Positions 1 to 9,587 are shown, counted from the stretch's first letter. The stretch is DNA of 64,000 bases from Xanthocytophaga agilis (GCF_030068605.1 NZ_JASJOU010000008.1:1-64000), one strand, 5' to 3'. Numbers and translations: made by a program. Notes: generated by a model not told the origin, from the letters alone.

Positions 1-64
1 CCTTTACTTTATCCTACTTCTTCTGTTTTTATTTCTTTCTTCGCCTTGTCAGCGAATCGGGATG

Positions 65-95
65 CAAAAGTAGAAGTTGTTTTTGATTGCTGCAA
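65..95 (-). promoter_or_regulatory. Consensus Bacteroidota promoter pointing off the left edge (proximal copy)
   Basis: Read on the minus strand this is TTG, a 20-nt spacer, then TACTTTTG, a full match to the Bacteroidota vegetative promoter TTG-N19/20-TAnnTTTG. Its target lies left of the window. A second, similarly built promoter lies 106 bp upstream, and both are followed by a short G/C-rich stretch (ATCCCG here), so the off-window gene probably has tandem promoters and strong expression. Confidence 0.6.
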
Positions 96-170
96 GAAAA
101 ATCTAAAATTTATTTTCTTCTTTTTTTCTTACGCTGCTCGTCTTTGACTCTTTATTTGCGAGCAGGGTTA

Positions 171-201
171 CAAAAGTATATACCCCAATCCTTTTCTCCA
201 A
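171..201 (-). promoter_or_regulatory. Consensus Bacteroidota promoter pointing off the left edge (distal copy)
   Basis: On the minus strand TTG, 20-nt spacer, TACTTTTG, identical in spacing and -7 sequence to the copy at 65-95. The downstream discriminator is also related (GTAACCCTGC versus GCATCCCGAT). No gene lies between the two copies, so they are best read as tandem promoters of one off-window gene. Confidence 0.55.
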
Positions 202-272
202 ATATATTTTCAACTATTTATAGAGTAAAATCATGGTAAATCAATAACTCTCTCTATATCATCCAGAACAAC

Positions 273-330
273 AAATAAACAAATACGCCTTCTTCAACAG
301 TAAAGTTGAAGAAGGCGTATTTGTTTATTT
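273..330 (-). terminator. Intrinsic terminator of the GH43 gene
   Basis: A 26-bp perfect inverted repeat (273-298 and 305-330) around a 6-nt loop. On the minus strand it is followed by T-rich sequence. The upstream arm overlaps the stop codon and last codon of the GH43 gene, which is an unusually tight fit and an unusually long perfect stem. Confidence 0.8.
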
Positions 331-1443
331 ATAGGCAGAGACTGTTTCAATAGTGCCATTAGGTCGATGTGTTAATTCGGTAACTTTCACACTTCTTAAA
401 TGAGTTTTACCACCGGATAAAGAACTATCATGATAAAATAGATACCACTTCCCTTTAAACTGAACAATAGAATGATGATTTGTCCATCCAATAACAGGTT
501 TAAGGATTACACCCTGATAAGTAAATGGACCATAAGGACTATCTCCAATAGCATATACTATATAATGTGTATCACCTGTAGAATAAGAGAAATAGTACTT
601 GCCATCATATTTATGTAACCAAGAGGCTTCAAAAAAACGACGATTATGATCTCCAGCTAATAAAGGTTTTCCGTCTTTATCCAGAATCTGCACATCTCTT
701 ACTTTTTCATCAAAGTGGAGCATGTCTTTGCTAAGTCTGGCAACTTTAGGACTTAAAGCTACTTCATTAGAATCGGGCTCTTTACTATTTACATCATATT
801 TGCCAGAACGCCATCTCTGTAATTGTCCGCCCCAGATTCCACCGAAGTACATATAATGTTTACCATCTGAATCCGCAAATACAGCAGGATCAATACTAAA
901 GCTTCCTTCAATGGGTGTAGGTTCAGCTTTGAAAGGCCCTGTTGGAGAATCACTTTTAGCTACTCCTATCCGAAAAATATCTTGTTTGTCTTTTACAGGG
1001 AAATATAAATAGTAGGTTTTATTTGCATATGCCGCATCTGGAGCCCACAATTGACGTCCTGCCCAAGGAATATCTTTGATATTTAATGCGATGCCATTAT
1101 CCTTTACACTTCCAGATACGCTATCCATAGATAAAATATGATAGTCTCTCATATCAAAATGATCTCCATTATCATTTTGGGGAATTCCAGCTTCAATATC
1201 ATGAGAAGGATAAATATATAGCTTTCCATTAAATACATGAGCAGAAGGATCAGCAGTATAAATATCTGTAACCAATGGATCAGATATAGGATTCAAGCTA
1301 TCTTCTTTAGTAGATGCTGTATGTACAGAGTCGGTAGCAGCGGATTCCTCTTTTTCGGAACTCTTGCTTGTGCAGGCACTCGTAAGACCCAGGACAAGTA
1401 ACACAATGAAAGTAGGTACTTTTAAAGAGAGGTGTTTGATCAT
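325..1443 (-). CDS. Glycoside hydrolase family 43-like lipoprotein
   Basis: This 372-residue protein starts with a lipoprotein signal (hydrophobic stretch 9-20, lipobox LTSAC with Cys24), then a low-complexity Ser/Glu linker, so it is probably a surface- or periplasm-anchored enzyme. From about residue 55 it has the GH43 five-bladed beta-propeller pattern: Asp65 in TADPSAHVF is the expected general base, Asp185 in SIDPAVF the pKa modulator, and Glu272 in FFEASW the general acid. GH43 enzymes usually cleave arabinosyl or xylosyl linkages in plant hemicellulose or pectin. Substrate cannot be told from sequence. It stands alone, with no SusC/D pair next to it. All three catalytic positions are present, so it should be active. 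Confidence 0.9.
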   Translation of the reverse strand: MIKHLSLKVPTFIVLLVLGLTSACTSKSSEKEESAATDSVHTASTKEDSLNPISDPLVTDIYTADPSAHVFNGKLYIYPSHDIEAGIPQNDNGDHFDMRDYHILSMDSVSGSVKDNGIALNIKDIPWAGRQLWAPDAAYANKTYYLYFPVKDKQDIFRIGVAKSDSPTGPFKAEPTPIEGSFSIDPAVFADSDGKHYMYFGGIWGGQLQRWRSGKYDVNSKEPDSNEVALSPKVARLSKDMLHFDEKVRDVQILDKDGKPLLAGDHNRRFFEASWLHKYDGKYYFSYSTGDTHYIVYAIGDSPYGPFTYQGVILKPVIGWTNHHSIVQFKGKWYLFYHDSSLSGGKTHLRSVKVTELTHRPNGTIETVSAYK

Positions 1444-1512
1444 TTTTCTATAAGTAGATAGGTGAAAGATTAGATTGTCTTACTCTTTCGCTAAAGCGAT
1501 CTGAATATGATC

Positions 1513-1520
1513 CAAATATA
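1513..1520 (-). promoter_or_regulatory. Possible -7 box of the GH43 gene
   Basis: TATATTTG on the minus strand, about 70 nt upstream of the GH43 start codon, fits the TAnnTTTG -7 consensus. No TTG is found at the expected -33 distance, so this is only a partial match. Confidence 0.3.
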
Positions 1521-1640
1521 GAAAAATATTAAATGTTATCCTGACACTTTTATTATTTTTATAGATAATAGCATTTTTTACAGACTTTAATTAAGCTATT
1601 TTATACAGATAGTAGCTACTATTTAAATGAAGGCATTAAA

Positions 1641-1687
1641 AAAGCACCCCTGCTGGAACTATACAAATAGTTTGGCAGGGGTGCTTT
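1641..1687 (-). terminator. Intrinsic terminator of the TonB-domain gene
   Basis: A 13-bp perfect stem (1641-1653 with 1675-1687) with a 21-nt loop, GC-rich at the base of the loop side and followed on the minus strand by a T-containing stretch. It lies 18 bp after the stop of the TonB-domain gene. Confidence 0.75.
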
Positions 1688-1704
1688 ATAGTTTAATAGA
1701 AAAA

Positions 1705-3171
1705 CTATTTCTTCTTATTTTTAAAAGGAATACGGATTTTCATTTTTTGTGATACTGGCTTTCCGTTTTCCTGAGCAGGAGTCCAGCGGGATGCATCTTT
1801 TACAGCTTGTACTGCGGTTTGATCTGATTCGCCACCAATACTTTTCAGTACTTTTACATTGGTAAGACTACCATCAGGTTCAACAGTGAAACCTATTTTT
1901 ATAGTACCAGATCCATAAGAACCAGCATTAGGAGATGCTTCCAGTTTTTGCTCTATTGTTTTCATAAACTCAGGCATACCTTTTTCGGGTTGTGCGGGAG
2001 TATAGGCTGTTTTACCACTTTTCTCATCTTCACTTCCTATTACTACTACCTCACTCAACGACTTCATATCAGGAGATAAGCTGGCATTGATAGTACCATG
2101 TTGATCCACAGGAATACGGTATGTTATATAACCTACAAAACTAAAGGCTAATTCTCCATCGGCCGGAACTGTAATTGCATATTCTCCATTCTGATTAGTA
2201 TACGTTGTAATGTTTGTTCCCTTTACAGTAACAACTGTTCCAGGAATAGCCATGCCATCTTCTGCATCCACTACTCTTCCTTTTACTATGCGCGGAGTTT
2301 GTACTCCTCCTGTTGTAGCTTTTACTTTTGATTTAGCGAATGTATTTGAATCGTCAATAGCAGTAGTATTCTTCTGTGCTGAAGGTTTAACGGAAGCAAA
2401 CGAATTTCCCTGGACAGATTCTGTTGGAGGCACTGCCATCTTTTCTTCCAGCAAAACAGGTTGATTGGATGTAGCAACTGGCAGGTCTTCTTTTGCCATC
2501 ATTGTAGCTGTTGCAGTAGTTGCAGGACTCTTATCTTTAGATTCTATTACAGTAGATTCTAATACATTTTCAGCTCTTGTTATAACAGCTTTATGTTTTT
2601 CACTTGTAGCCAGAAACGATTTAGTCACATTTTTATCAGCCTCTACTTTATCAGATTTCTTGAATTCGCTATTAGTAGTAGCAGGCTCCTGATAAGAAGG
2701 TGCTTGCTCCAATGCAATCTCATTTTGGTTGCGTTCATTAGCTAAAGGTGTTGCATTGGAAGAAACAACGGGATGTTCATTCTGAGTTTTAGCCAGAGAA
2801 GGAGTTATTTTCTCTGAATATTTAACATTGAACATTACAACAACAGCACAGCATAACAACAAAGCCACTGACGCAGCAATGGCATAAGGTTGCATACCAA
2901 AAGGAATGCTAATACCACCTCGTTTTTGTTTCTGTTGGGAAATCCGCTGATGTAAACGTGATTTCAAATCGTTCATATTGCCCTTCATCTGCTGTGCACT
3001 TTGTTGAGTGCCCAAACCATCAACAGCATCTGCTGTGAATGCATCATTGGCTAATTTGGATTCCACAGGGTAAGAAATATCGCTATTCTCTTTGCTAAAG
3101 AGATATTTCTCAATAATATCCTGAGACAAAGGTGACTGTAGGGAAGGGCTATTTTTTTTATGTCGGGTCAT
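1705..3171 (-). CDS. Membrane protein with carboxypeptidase-like and TonB C-terminal domains, possible anti-sigma factor
   Basis: The 488-residue protein has a cytoplasmic N-terminus of about 95 residues, one membrane segment (about 98-115, AIAASVALLLCCAVVVMF), a long Ser/Thr/Glu-rich linker, a carboxypeptidase regulatory-like (beta-sandwich) domain at about 292-370, and a TonB C-terminal domain at about 395-485 ending in a Lys/Arg tail. It lies 69 bp downstream of a sigma factor gene on the same strand, the place of an anti-sigma factor. I infer that the N-terminal tail holds the sigma factor and that the periplasmic domains sense or contact an outer-membrane partner; in related Bacteroidota loci anti-sigma proteins have the same topology but usually lack TonB. 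It could alternatively be only a TonB-like energy transducer. Confidence 0.75.
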   Translation of the reverse strand: MTRHKKNSPSLQSPLSQDIIEKYLFSKENSDISYPVESKLANDAFTADAVDGLGTQQSAQQMKGNMNDLKSRLHQRISQQKQKRGGISIPFGMQPYAIAASVALLLCCAVVVMFNVKYSEKITPSLAKTQNEHPVVSSNATPLANERNQNEIALEQAPSYQEPATTNSEFKKSDKVEADKNVTKSFLATSEKHKAVITRAENVLESTVIESKDKSPATTATATMMAKEDLPVATSNQPVLLEEKMAVPPTESVQGNSFASVKPSAQKNTTAIDDSNTFAKSKVKATTGGVQTPRIVKGRVVDAEDGMAIPGTVVTVKGTNITTYTNQNGEYAITVPADGELAFSFVGYITYRIPVDQHGTINASLSPDMKSLSEVVVIGSEDEKSGKTAYTPAQPEKGMPEFMKTIEQKLEASPNAGSYGSGTIKIGFTVEPDGSLTNVKVLKSIGGESDQTAVQAVKDASRWTPAQENGKPVSQKMKIRIPFKNKKK

Positions 3172-3240
3172 TTCACTTAGCTATATACCTGATAAGTCTA
3201 ATCTACTTCATAATTAGGAGTTAAAAGCTGACCGGAAGTC

Positions 3241-3822
3241 TTATCCGGTTTTGTCCAGATAGAGCTTAAGATTTCTCTTTCCATTCTGCAAATAGCTCTT
3301 AACCTGTTTAAAATCGAAACCAGTCATATCACATATCTCCTTGTATGACTTCTGGTCGATATAAAAAAGCTCAAGACAACGCTTTTGTTCTTCGGGCAAT
3401 TCGTTCATTCCATCTTCTATCTGTGTCAACCGATACTCTATGTCTTCCTCTTCTGGATGCGATGCAACCTCAAATTCCATATTCTCATCAGCAGATAAAT
3501 AAATCGTTCCCTGAGAAGTATAGGTTTTATGTACCCGTAACTGCATCAGACAGTGATTGCGTGCCAGTGTATGCAGCCAACTACTAAAGTTTTTTACTTC
3601 GTGAACTCTCAATTCAGTAACCAGCTTTTCAAAAATCTGCATGGTGGCATCTTTGCTGTCGTCTTCCTTTTTCAGATACTTCAGGCAAACCCCAAACACC
3701 AAATGCATATATCTTTCATAAAGCTCACCCAGTACTTTCAGATCACCAGACTCACGGTAACGCCGTAAGAGTTCTGCATCATCAGCTGGGGCTTTTTTAG
3801 GTGAACGGCGGAAAAAGAGCAT
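3241..3822 (-). CDS. Sigma-70 family (ECF-type) RNA polymerase sigma factor
   Basis: A 193-residue protein with region 2 at about 25-95 (LGELYERYMHLVFGVCLKYLK, then DATMQIFEKL) and region 4 at about 130-190 (LPEEQKRCLELFYIDQKSYKEI with a helix-turn-helix). It lacks region 3, as ECF sigma factors do. It is the first gene of a two-gene unit with the TonB-domain membrane protein, which is probably its regulator. It faces away from the VWA-domain gene across a 780-bp spacer. The target regulon is not visible from the window. Confidence 0.9.
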   Translation of the reverse strand: MLFFRRSPKKAPADDAELLRRYRESGDLKVLGELYERYMHLVFGVCLKYLKKEDDSKDATMQIFEKLVTELRVHEVKNFSSWLHTLARNHCLMQLRVHKTYTSQGTIYLSADENMEFEVASHPEEEDIEYRLTQIEDGMNELPEEQKRCLELFYIDQKSYKEICDMTGFDFKQVKSYLQNGKRNLKLYLDKTG

Positions 3823-4602
3823 GCAGCGACTGATTTAATAGTTAATGAATAAAATAATTTTCTCTCGACTATACTTTCTGCTCCACTTAGTATCAAGGTT
3901 CAAATTTGCTCTTCCTATAAAATTACAAACATCTCCTTAAATAGTAATACTATCTATTTATTCGATAGAGAAGATAAAAGTAATATTTTTTTTCACAAAA
4001 CTAATAACTATACTATATTTTCTTTAATTATTTAAATTCAATCAAAAGAGCAAAAACTTCTCATTTTACTGTCTGCGCATACAATATACTGTAGATCAAC
4101 ACCATACTATTTGAACTGTATACTAATCTAAAAATCCTTCCCGTTAAAAATCCAATAGCATATTTTTAGCCTTCCTCAGATTTGATTGCACACAATTACA
4201 GTAGAAAAAATCGTTCCACATGTAAGCGGAAACAGAAGATTATCTGCAGGTTGATCTGGATTATGCGTAGAGTAAGTCTTGCTGTGAATTCACCGCAAAT
4301 GATATATTGAAGAGTTAATTATGGTTGATCGAATCAAAACATTTTTGCTTATAACAAATCGTAGATATCACTAATGCACTGAATAAACCATAAATTTTGT
4401 ATTTGAGCGGAATTAATCGCAAAAAGATCTCATGCACATAGTTCAGGTCAAAACAAAAAATCCATAGAACTATGCACATGAAAACTATTTCACAGCTGTA
4501 TACAAACTAATATTAAAAGGCTAGCAAATAATCTTTGCAGAATAGGTGTGGAAATAAGAATAGGCATGCATCTATTGTAAAAACATCTAAAACCTATCAC
4601 TC
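3823..4602. other. Gene-free divergent spacer
   Basis: About 780 bp between the sigma factor and the VWA gene. It is AT-rich and has stops in all frames. It must contain the two divergent promoters. A TAGTTTTG box sits at 3996-4003 on the minus strand but has no -33 TTG at proper distance. I see no further gene, repeat or RNA. Confidence 0.5.
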
Positions 4603-6516
4603 ATGAGTAAACTACTTATAGTGCCTACCCTATTTTGCCTATCCTGGCTAGGTTTTGCCCTTATTCATACACACAAAACCATTACAGGTACAGTAACAGA
4701 CTCTGTCACCCATCAAAAACTGGCAGGAGTAAAAATTACAGTATATGGTACTGCTACAGAGACTAAAACCGATGGGCAGGGAAATTATTCAATTCAGGTA
4801 GTAGGTAATAAGTCCGTTCTGGTTTTTACATACAGTGGGTATGCTCCCAAAAGTCTATCGGTAAATAACCTGTCACAGATTGATGTAAAACTTGTTAAAG
4901 GTCAACGTAGATCGGTAATATCAGCAAAAGACAAAGCCTATCAGCCAAAATATGAGACCAAACAGGAAGATTTAACATTGAATGAAACTTCGATTACAAC
5001 TCAAGAAGGAGAAACATCTAAAGAGATGTATTTTATGGAGCCCAATATAGCTTCCAAAGTCGCTCCACCAGCTATAGCTTCTGATTACAATACAGAATCG
5101 TATAATACTATTCATGAAAATATATTCCAGGAAGCTCTTCGCAATCCGCTTTCAACCTTTTCCATAGATGTAGATGCTGCCAGTTACAGCAATGTAAGAC
5201 GTTTTGTTGAGTTGGGCCAAGCCCCTCCCAAAGATGCAGTCCGGATAGAGGAAATGATCAACTATTTTGAATATGACTATCCTCAGCCTTCGGGAAATGT
5301 GCCATTTTCGATTACAACTGAAGTATCAGAATGCCCATGGAACCCAAAGAACCGACTTGTACATATTGGGTTGCAAGGCAAAAATATTCCTACCCAAAAT
5401 CTGCCTCCTTCCAATCTGGTTTTTCTGATTGATGTTTCCGGCTCAATGCAGGATGCCAATAAGTTGCCGTTGCTTAAATCAGCCTTTGGATTACTTATTG
5501 AACAGCTACGTCCTCAGGACCATGTGGCAATAGTGGTGTATGCAGGAGCTGCAGGTTTGGTGTTACCTTCTACTTCAGGTAATCAGAAAGAAAAAATCAG
5601 GAATGCACTTAATCAGTTGGAAGCTGGGGGATCGACTGCGGGTGGACAAGGCATTGAATTGGCCTATAAAGTGGCTCAGGAATACTTTCAAAAAGATGGT
5701 AATAACCGGATTATTCTCGCTACTGATGGAGATTTCAATGTTGGTTCATCCAGTGATGCGGAAATGGAAAGGCTGATAGAGAAAAAACGTAGTACAGGCA
5801 TATTTCTGACGGTATTGGGCTTTGGAATGGGTAATTACAAAGATTCTAAAATGGAAATTCTAGCAGACAAAGGAGATGGCAACTATGCCTATATTGATAA
5901 CCTGCTGGAAGGCAAGAAAGTGTTTGTCAATGAATTTGGAGGTACATTATTTACTATTGCCAAAGATGTAAAGATTCAGATTGAGTTTAACCCGGCACAG
6001 GTTAAAGCCTATCGACTGGTTGGTTATGAAAACAGAGCCTTAAAAAACGAAGACTTTAACAATGATAAGAAAGATGCAGGAGAGTTAGGTTCGGGACATA
6101 ATGTAACCGCTCTGTATGAAATTGTTCCTACAGGAGAGTCTTCAGACAATTCATCGGACACTATAGATCCACTTAAATACCAAAAGAATGTTGTTGATCC
6201 CAAAGCTTATAAAGCCAGGGAAATGATGACAGTAAAATTACGGTATAAGAAACCAAATGAAACTACCAGCAGTCTTATTGAAACAACATTGGCTGATAAT
6301 AAAACACCTCTGAGTAAAACGTCTGACAATTTCCGGTTCTCAGCAGCAGTAGCAGAATATGCTATGTTATTACGTGATTCAGAATATAAAGGTACCGCTA
6401 CTTATAATCAGGTGATCACATTAGCTACTCAAGCAAAAGGTAAAGATGAGGAAGGGTATCGAATTGAGTTTATCAATATGGTAAAGGCTAGTGAATTTCT
6501 ACAAGCCAAAAGATAA
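4603..6516 (+). CDS. YfbK-type von Willebrand factor A protein with carboxypeptidase-like N-terminus
   Basis: The 637-residue protein begins with a signal or anchor segment (about 3-20), then a carboxypeptidase regulatory-like domain (about 27-95, GTVTD...GNYSI...YAPK). Next come a linker, a VWF N-terminal domain (about 165-250), a VWA domain whose MIDAS motif DVSGSM is at 277-282, and a C-terminal DUF3520-like region (about 450-635). This order matches the YfbK/YfbK-like family of the Bacteroidota. The intact MIDAS indicates metal-dependent ligand binding, probably in the cell envelope. Partners are unknown. The start codon was taken as the first ATG giving a signal sequence. Confidence 0.88.
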   Translation: MSKLLIVPTLFCLSWLGFALIHTHKTITGTVTDSVTHQKLAGVKITVYGTATETKTDGQGNYSIQVVGNKSVLVFTYSGYAPKSLSVNNLSQIDVKLVKGQRRSVISAKDKAYQPKYETKQEDLTLNETSITTQEGETSKEMYFMEPNIASKVAPPAIASDYNTESYNTIHENIFQEALRNPLSTFSIDVDAASYSNVRRFVELGQAPPKDAVRIEEMINYFEYDYPQPSGNVPFSITTEVSECPWNPKNRLVHIGLQGKNIPTQNLPPSNLVFLIDVSGSMQDANKLPLLKSAFGLLIEQLRPQDHVAIVVYAGAAGLVLPSTSGNQKEKIRNALNQLEAGGSTAGGQGIELAYKVAQEYFQKDGNNRIILATDGDFNVGSSSDAEMERLIEKKRSTGIFLTVLGFGMGNYKDSKMEILADKGDGNYAYIDNLLEGKKVFVNEFGGTLFTIAKDVKIQIEFNPAQVKAYRLVGYENRALKNEDFNNDKKDAGELGSGHNVTALYEIVPTGESSDNSSDTIDPLKYQKNVVDPKAYKAREMMTVKLRYKKPNETTSSLIETTLADNKTPLSKTSDNFRFSAAVAEYAMLLRDSEYKGTATYNQVITLATQAKGKDEEGYRIEFINMVKASEFLQAKR

Positions 6517-6554
6517 GTTGATAGTACCTTTTGTTGTACAGGTCTGCCCTAAAA

Positions 6555-6590
6555 CAAAGCTTCCCCAGCAGAATTACCGGGGAAGCTTTG
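6555..6590. terminator. Hairpin terminator after the VWA gene
   Basis: A 12-bp perfect stem (6555-6566 with 6579-6590), loop 12 nt, 39 bp after the VWA stop. The plus-strand T-tract is poor, so termination may be partial. Confidence 0.55.
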
Positions 6591-7078
6591 TAGCAAAAAC
6601 ATTCTGGCATTCCAATAGAATGAGATGTTTATCGTGTCTTTGTGCATAAACTCTTAATTCCGGCAAGATAGGAAAGATTCAAACTATTTAGCCACCGTAT
6701 TTTCACCCTTTTTTTATTGAGTATTTTTCCTTTCTTTGCGGAATTAATTAGTGCAATCTCCTGCCTTTTATAAATCGCATACCCAAAACAGCTTACAGAT
6801 CGTTTGTGATACAATGCTGGGTCAAACCTATACCTCGTTTTCAGAATAAGATACAGGTACTCATTTTGCGTTGATTTTTGTTTACACAACTAAGCTAGTA
6901 ACGCTCTTCTTTCAGAATTAGGAAATTCATGTAGTTAACTACATGAAATCAAAGAGTAAAATTGGATTCTATAAAAGAAAGTCGTTTGATAAATACAAAA
7001 CATAGTATATTTTTCAGTACATTTCACACCCTAACAATCTGAACTACCAAATGGTAATAGTTCGTGAGCAGTTATACT
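6591..7078. other. Gene-free spacer before the histidine kinase
   Basis: About 490 bp without a convincing gene. A reading frame on the minus strand (6629-6889) has no recognisable composition or domain and is not called. Confidence 0.4.
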
Positions 7079-8293
7079 ATGAAAGCGCCAGAAATTCCAT
7101 CAAATGAAGAATCTCGTCTACAGGCCTTACAAGGATATCACATTCTGGATACTCAACCTGAAAAAGATTTTGATGATATTGTGAAATTGGCGTCTCAGAT
7201 CTGTCAGACCCCCATTTCGCTCATTTCACTTGTTGAACAACAACGACAATGGTTTAAATCACGTGTAGGAATAGACTATAAGGAATTACCCAGAGAGAGT
7301 TCTTTTTGTGGGCATGCGATTCTTCAGGATGGAGTATTTGTTGTAAAAGATACACACACTGATGGTAGATTCATAGATAACCCTTTGGTAGAGGGAGATC
7401 CAGGTATACGGTTTTATGCCGGTGTCCCTCTTATTAATCCAGATGGTTTTCGCCTCGGAACACTCTGTGTCATTGACAAAGTACCCAGAGAACTTACTTC
7501 CGAACAACAATTTGCCCTTCAGGTATTAGGCCAGCAGGTAGTACACCAACTCGAACTTCGCCGACGCAATTTTAGTCTGATATCAGCCATTGAACAATCC
7601 CAAGCACAAGCCAATCGGATTAATCATTTGAATGAGATGAACAGCAAAATCATTTCTGTTATTTCACATGATTTGCGTAGTCCACTAAATACCATTCGGG
7701 GAATGATTAACTTTTTGGAAATTGAAGAAGGATTTCCTGCACAACTTCAGCATTTAATCCAAAAACTTAATGAAATGCTGGATTCTACAGATGAGATACT
7801 GACAACTCTTGTTCAGTGGGGTGCATCTCAGCTTTCTGGCAATGACATGATCCATTCAATAGTAAATCTGCATGAACTGGTTGAAAAAGTAAAATTGGAA
7901 CAGGAATATAAGGCAAAGCAGAAAAATAACACAATTGTTAATATGGTAACCCTTGAACAGATTCGTGCAGACAAAGATATGCTCTGGTTTATTTTGCGTA
8001 ATCTGGTAGGGAATGCGAATAAGTTTACGGATAGCGGTACAATCAAGATTTCAGCTGAGAAGGTAGACAAACAAATTAAAATAAGTGTCAGCGACACCGG
8101 ACATGGAATAAGCAAGGATATACTGGGCACCTTATTTTCCCAACGCCAAACCAGTAGAGGCACACAAGGTGAAAAAGGAATAGGCTTCGGATTGATTATG
8201 TGTCGAGAGTTTATTGAAAAACTGGGTGGAAGTATTGAAGTTGTAAGCGAAGAAGGAAAAGGAAGTCTATTTGCATTTACAATTCCTCATTGA
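7079..8293 (+). CDS. GAF-domain sensor histidine kinase
   Basis: About 404 residues from the ATG at 7079; an in-frame GTG 15 bp upstream is possible but less likely in this phylum. A GAF domain (about 20-165, with the conserved SFCGHAIL and RFYAGVPL motifs) is followed by a HisKA dimerisation domain with phospho-acceptor His at about 197 in ISHDLRSPLN, and a HATPase domain with N-box (RNLVGNANKF), G1 (DTGHGI) and G2 (GIGFGL) motifs. It has no membrane segment, so it is a cytosolic sensor. No response regulator is adjacent, so it is an orphan kinase. Confidence 0.92.
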   Translation: MKAPEIPSNEESRLQALQGYHILDTQPEKDFDDIVKLASQICQTPISLISLVEQQRQWFKSRVGIDYKELPRESSFCGHAILQDGVFVVKDTHTDGRFIDNPLVEGDPGIRFYAGVPLINPDGFRLGTLCVIDKVPRELTSEQQFALQVLGQQVVHQLELRRRNFSLISAIEQSQAQANRINHLNEMNSKIISVISHDLRSPLNTIRGMINFLEIEEGFPAQLQHLIQKLNEMLDSTDEILTTLVQWGASQLSGNDMIHSIVNLHELVEKVKLEQEYKAKQKNNTIVNMVTLEQIRADKDMLWFILRNLVGNANKFTDSGTIKISAEKVDKQIKISVSDTGHGISKDILGTLFSQRQTSRGTQGEKGIGFGLIMCREFIEKLGGSIEVVSEEGKGSLFAFTIPH

Positions 8294-8385
8294 TTGTTAC
8301 AATAAAATAATAATTCGGAAAAAATTAATTTATATATTTTTTTGTTAAAAATCTGTTCTTTGATTGTATTTTTTCTCTTATAAAA

Positions 8386-8416
8386 TTGTCTGGTAACATA
8401 ACATTAATTATATTTG
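8386..8416 (+). promoter_or_regulatory. Consensus promoter in the 8.3-9.3 kb spacer
   Basis: TTG (8386-8388), 20-nt spacer, TATATTTG (8409-8416), a full match to the Bacteroidota promoter. A transcript would start near 8423, 36 nt before the small reading frame at 8459. This is the main support for that gene. Confidence 0.55.
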
Positions 8417-8458
8417 ATGTAACAACTGATTTTTGTTTTTCTTCTATAAGTTTTTTTT

Positions 8459-8602
8459 ATGTTAAAAAGGACAAGTATTTTTCCGGCTGTTTTTGCAGGG
8501 AATCTCACTGTAATCAGCCAATATAGCTTGGCAATAGCACTCCTCTCTGCTTCTGTCATTTACTTAGTAAAGAATTTTTCATTACATGTCCATCCCAAAT
8601 AA
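8459..8602 (+). CDS. Predicted 47-residue single-pass membrane peptide
   Basis: ATG-to-TAA frame of 47 codons: a Lys/Arg N-terminus (MLKRTSIF), a hydrophobic, Ala/Leu/Ser-rich segment at about 16-38 (LTVISQYSLAIALLSASVIY), and a short polar His/Lys tail. It lies just behind a consensus promoter in an otherwise gene-free 1-kb spacer. I do not recognise a family. It could be a small membrane regulator or toxin-like peptide, or a chance frame. Confidence 0.35.
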   Translation: MLKRTSIFPAVFAGNLTVISQYSLAIALLSASVIYLVKNFSLHVHPK

Positions 8603-9356
8603 GAAACGGAATAAATGAGTTGTATTCTTAATTACAATAATACTAAGTAGTAGTATTGTAATAGTGGTATATACAGACTATCAAAATCATTATTTCTTAT
8701 TTCCCTGCAATTTCAGTTCTTAAAATATAGGTTCGCTTCTCAATGTCAATTAATCTGTTCTATATCTAAAATAGCTTTTTTTGTAAAGTAAACTTTTTTC
8801 ACTATCCAATAGAATATCTCTCATCACTTTACAACATACAGACAAAAATACAACCTTATCATTATAAGTTTATTAATAAGATTCCAATTAGGTAATTCAT
8901 TATCCACTTATACTTTAATATTAATCAGTATAAAATTATCTATATAAAAAAACTTTCATATTTACTTATAGCGCTTGTATAAGAGGCAAAGATTTGTTTC
9001 TCACTGAGTTACTCCAAAAATTGAGTTACTAGCTAAAAGGAAGAATAAAGATAAATGTAAGCTTAGACTTTGGATAAGCCTTGACCAAGAACAATAAAAC
9101 TCAGATCATGGGTCACATAATAGTGGCAAATATTCAACAAACAAAGAATACTAGAGATTATTTCTTATCCTCTATTCAATAGAGACTTAATAAGTATTTA
9201 AAAATACCATAATTTCCTACTCACTTGCAATCTATTACATTCGCAGATAAAAATAATTAATCATAAAGCACACACATATCAATCTTTTTAACATGTTACT
9301 CCACAATAAAAGACGATACAATATAGTTTAATATAACTCACAACCTCTTACGACCT
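8603..9356. other. Gene-free AT-rich spacer at the left border of the lanthipeptide island
   Basis: About 750 bp, very AT-rich, with stops in all frames. No repeat or att-like duplication was seen at its ends. Confidence 0.4.
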
Positions 9357-9587
9357 ATGGATTTCTTAATCTTCAATTCCACCAGCCCTTTTAAGATAAT
9401 ATCCAAACATATTGAACTGGTAAATACCAACGATATATGTTACCTAGAAGTAGACAATACATTCGAAAATATAGCTTCAATAGTAGAATGGAATATTGCA
9501 TTGACAGTGGAAAATGAATCCCTGAAGGAAAGAATTAAGATTTTGGAAGATCGTTTAAAGATCACTAATCTCAATAACCAGGAGTAA
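9357..9587 (+). CDS. Small hypothetical protein with C-terminal coiled coil
   Basis: A 76-residue frame. Its C-terminal half (about 50-70, ENESLKERIKILEDRLK) is a heptad-like coiled coil resembling the C-terminal tails of Bacteroidota XRE regulators, such as the one at 17416-17952; the N-terminal half has no helix-turn-helix. It may be a regulator remnant or an independent small protein. No homologous family is recognised. It sits at the left edge of the lanthipeptide island. Confidence 0.45.
   Translation: MDFLIFNSTSPFKIISKHIELVNTNDICYLEVDNTFENIASIVEWNIALTVENESLKERIKILEDRLKITNLNNQE

Noticed and set aside
6629-6889. An 86-codon frame on the minus strand
   Set aside because: No domain, no promoter, unusual residue mix; lies in a spacer behind a hairpin.
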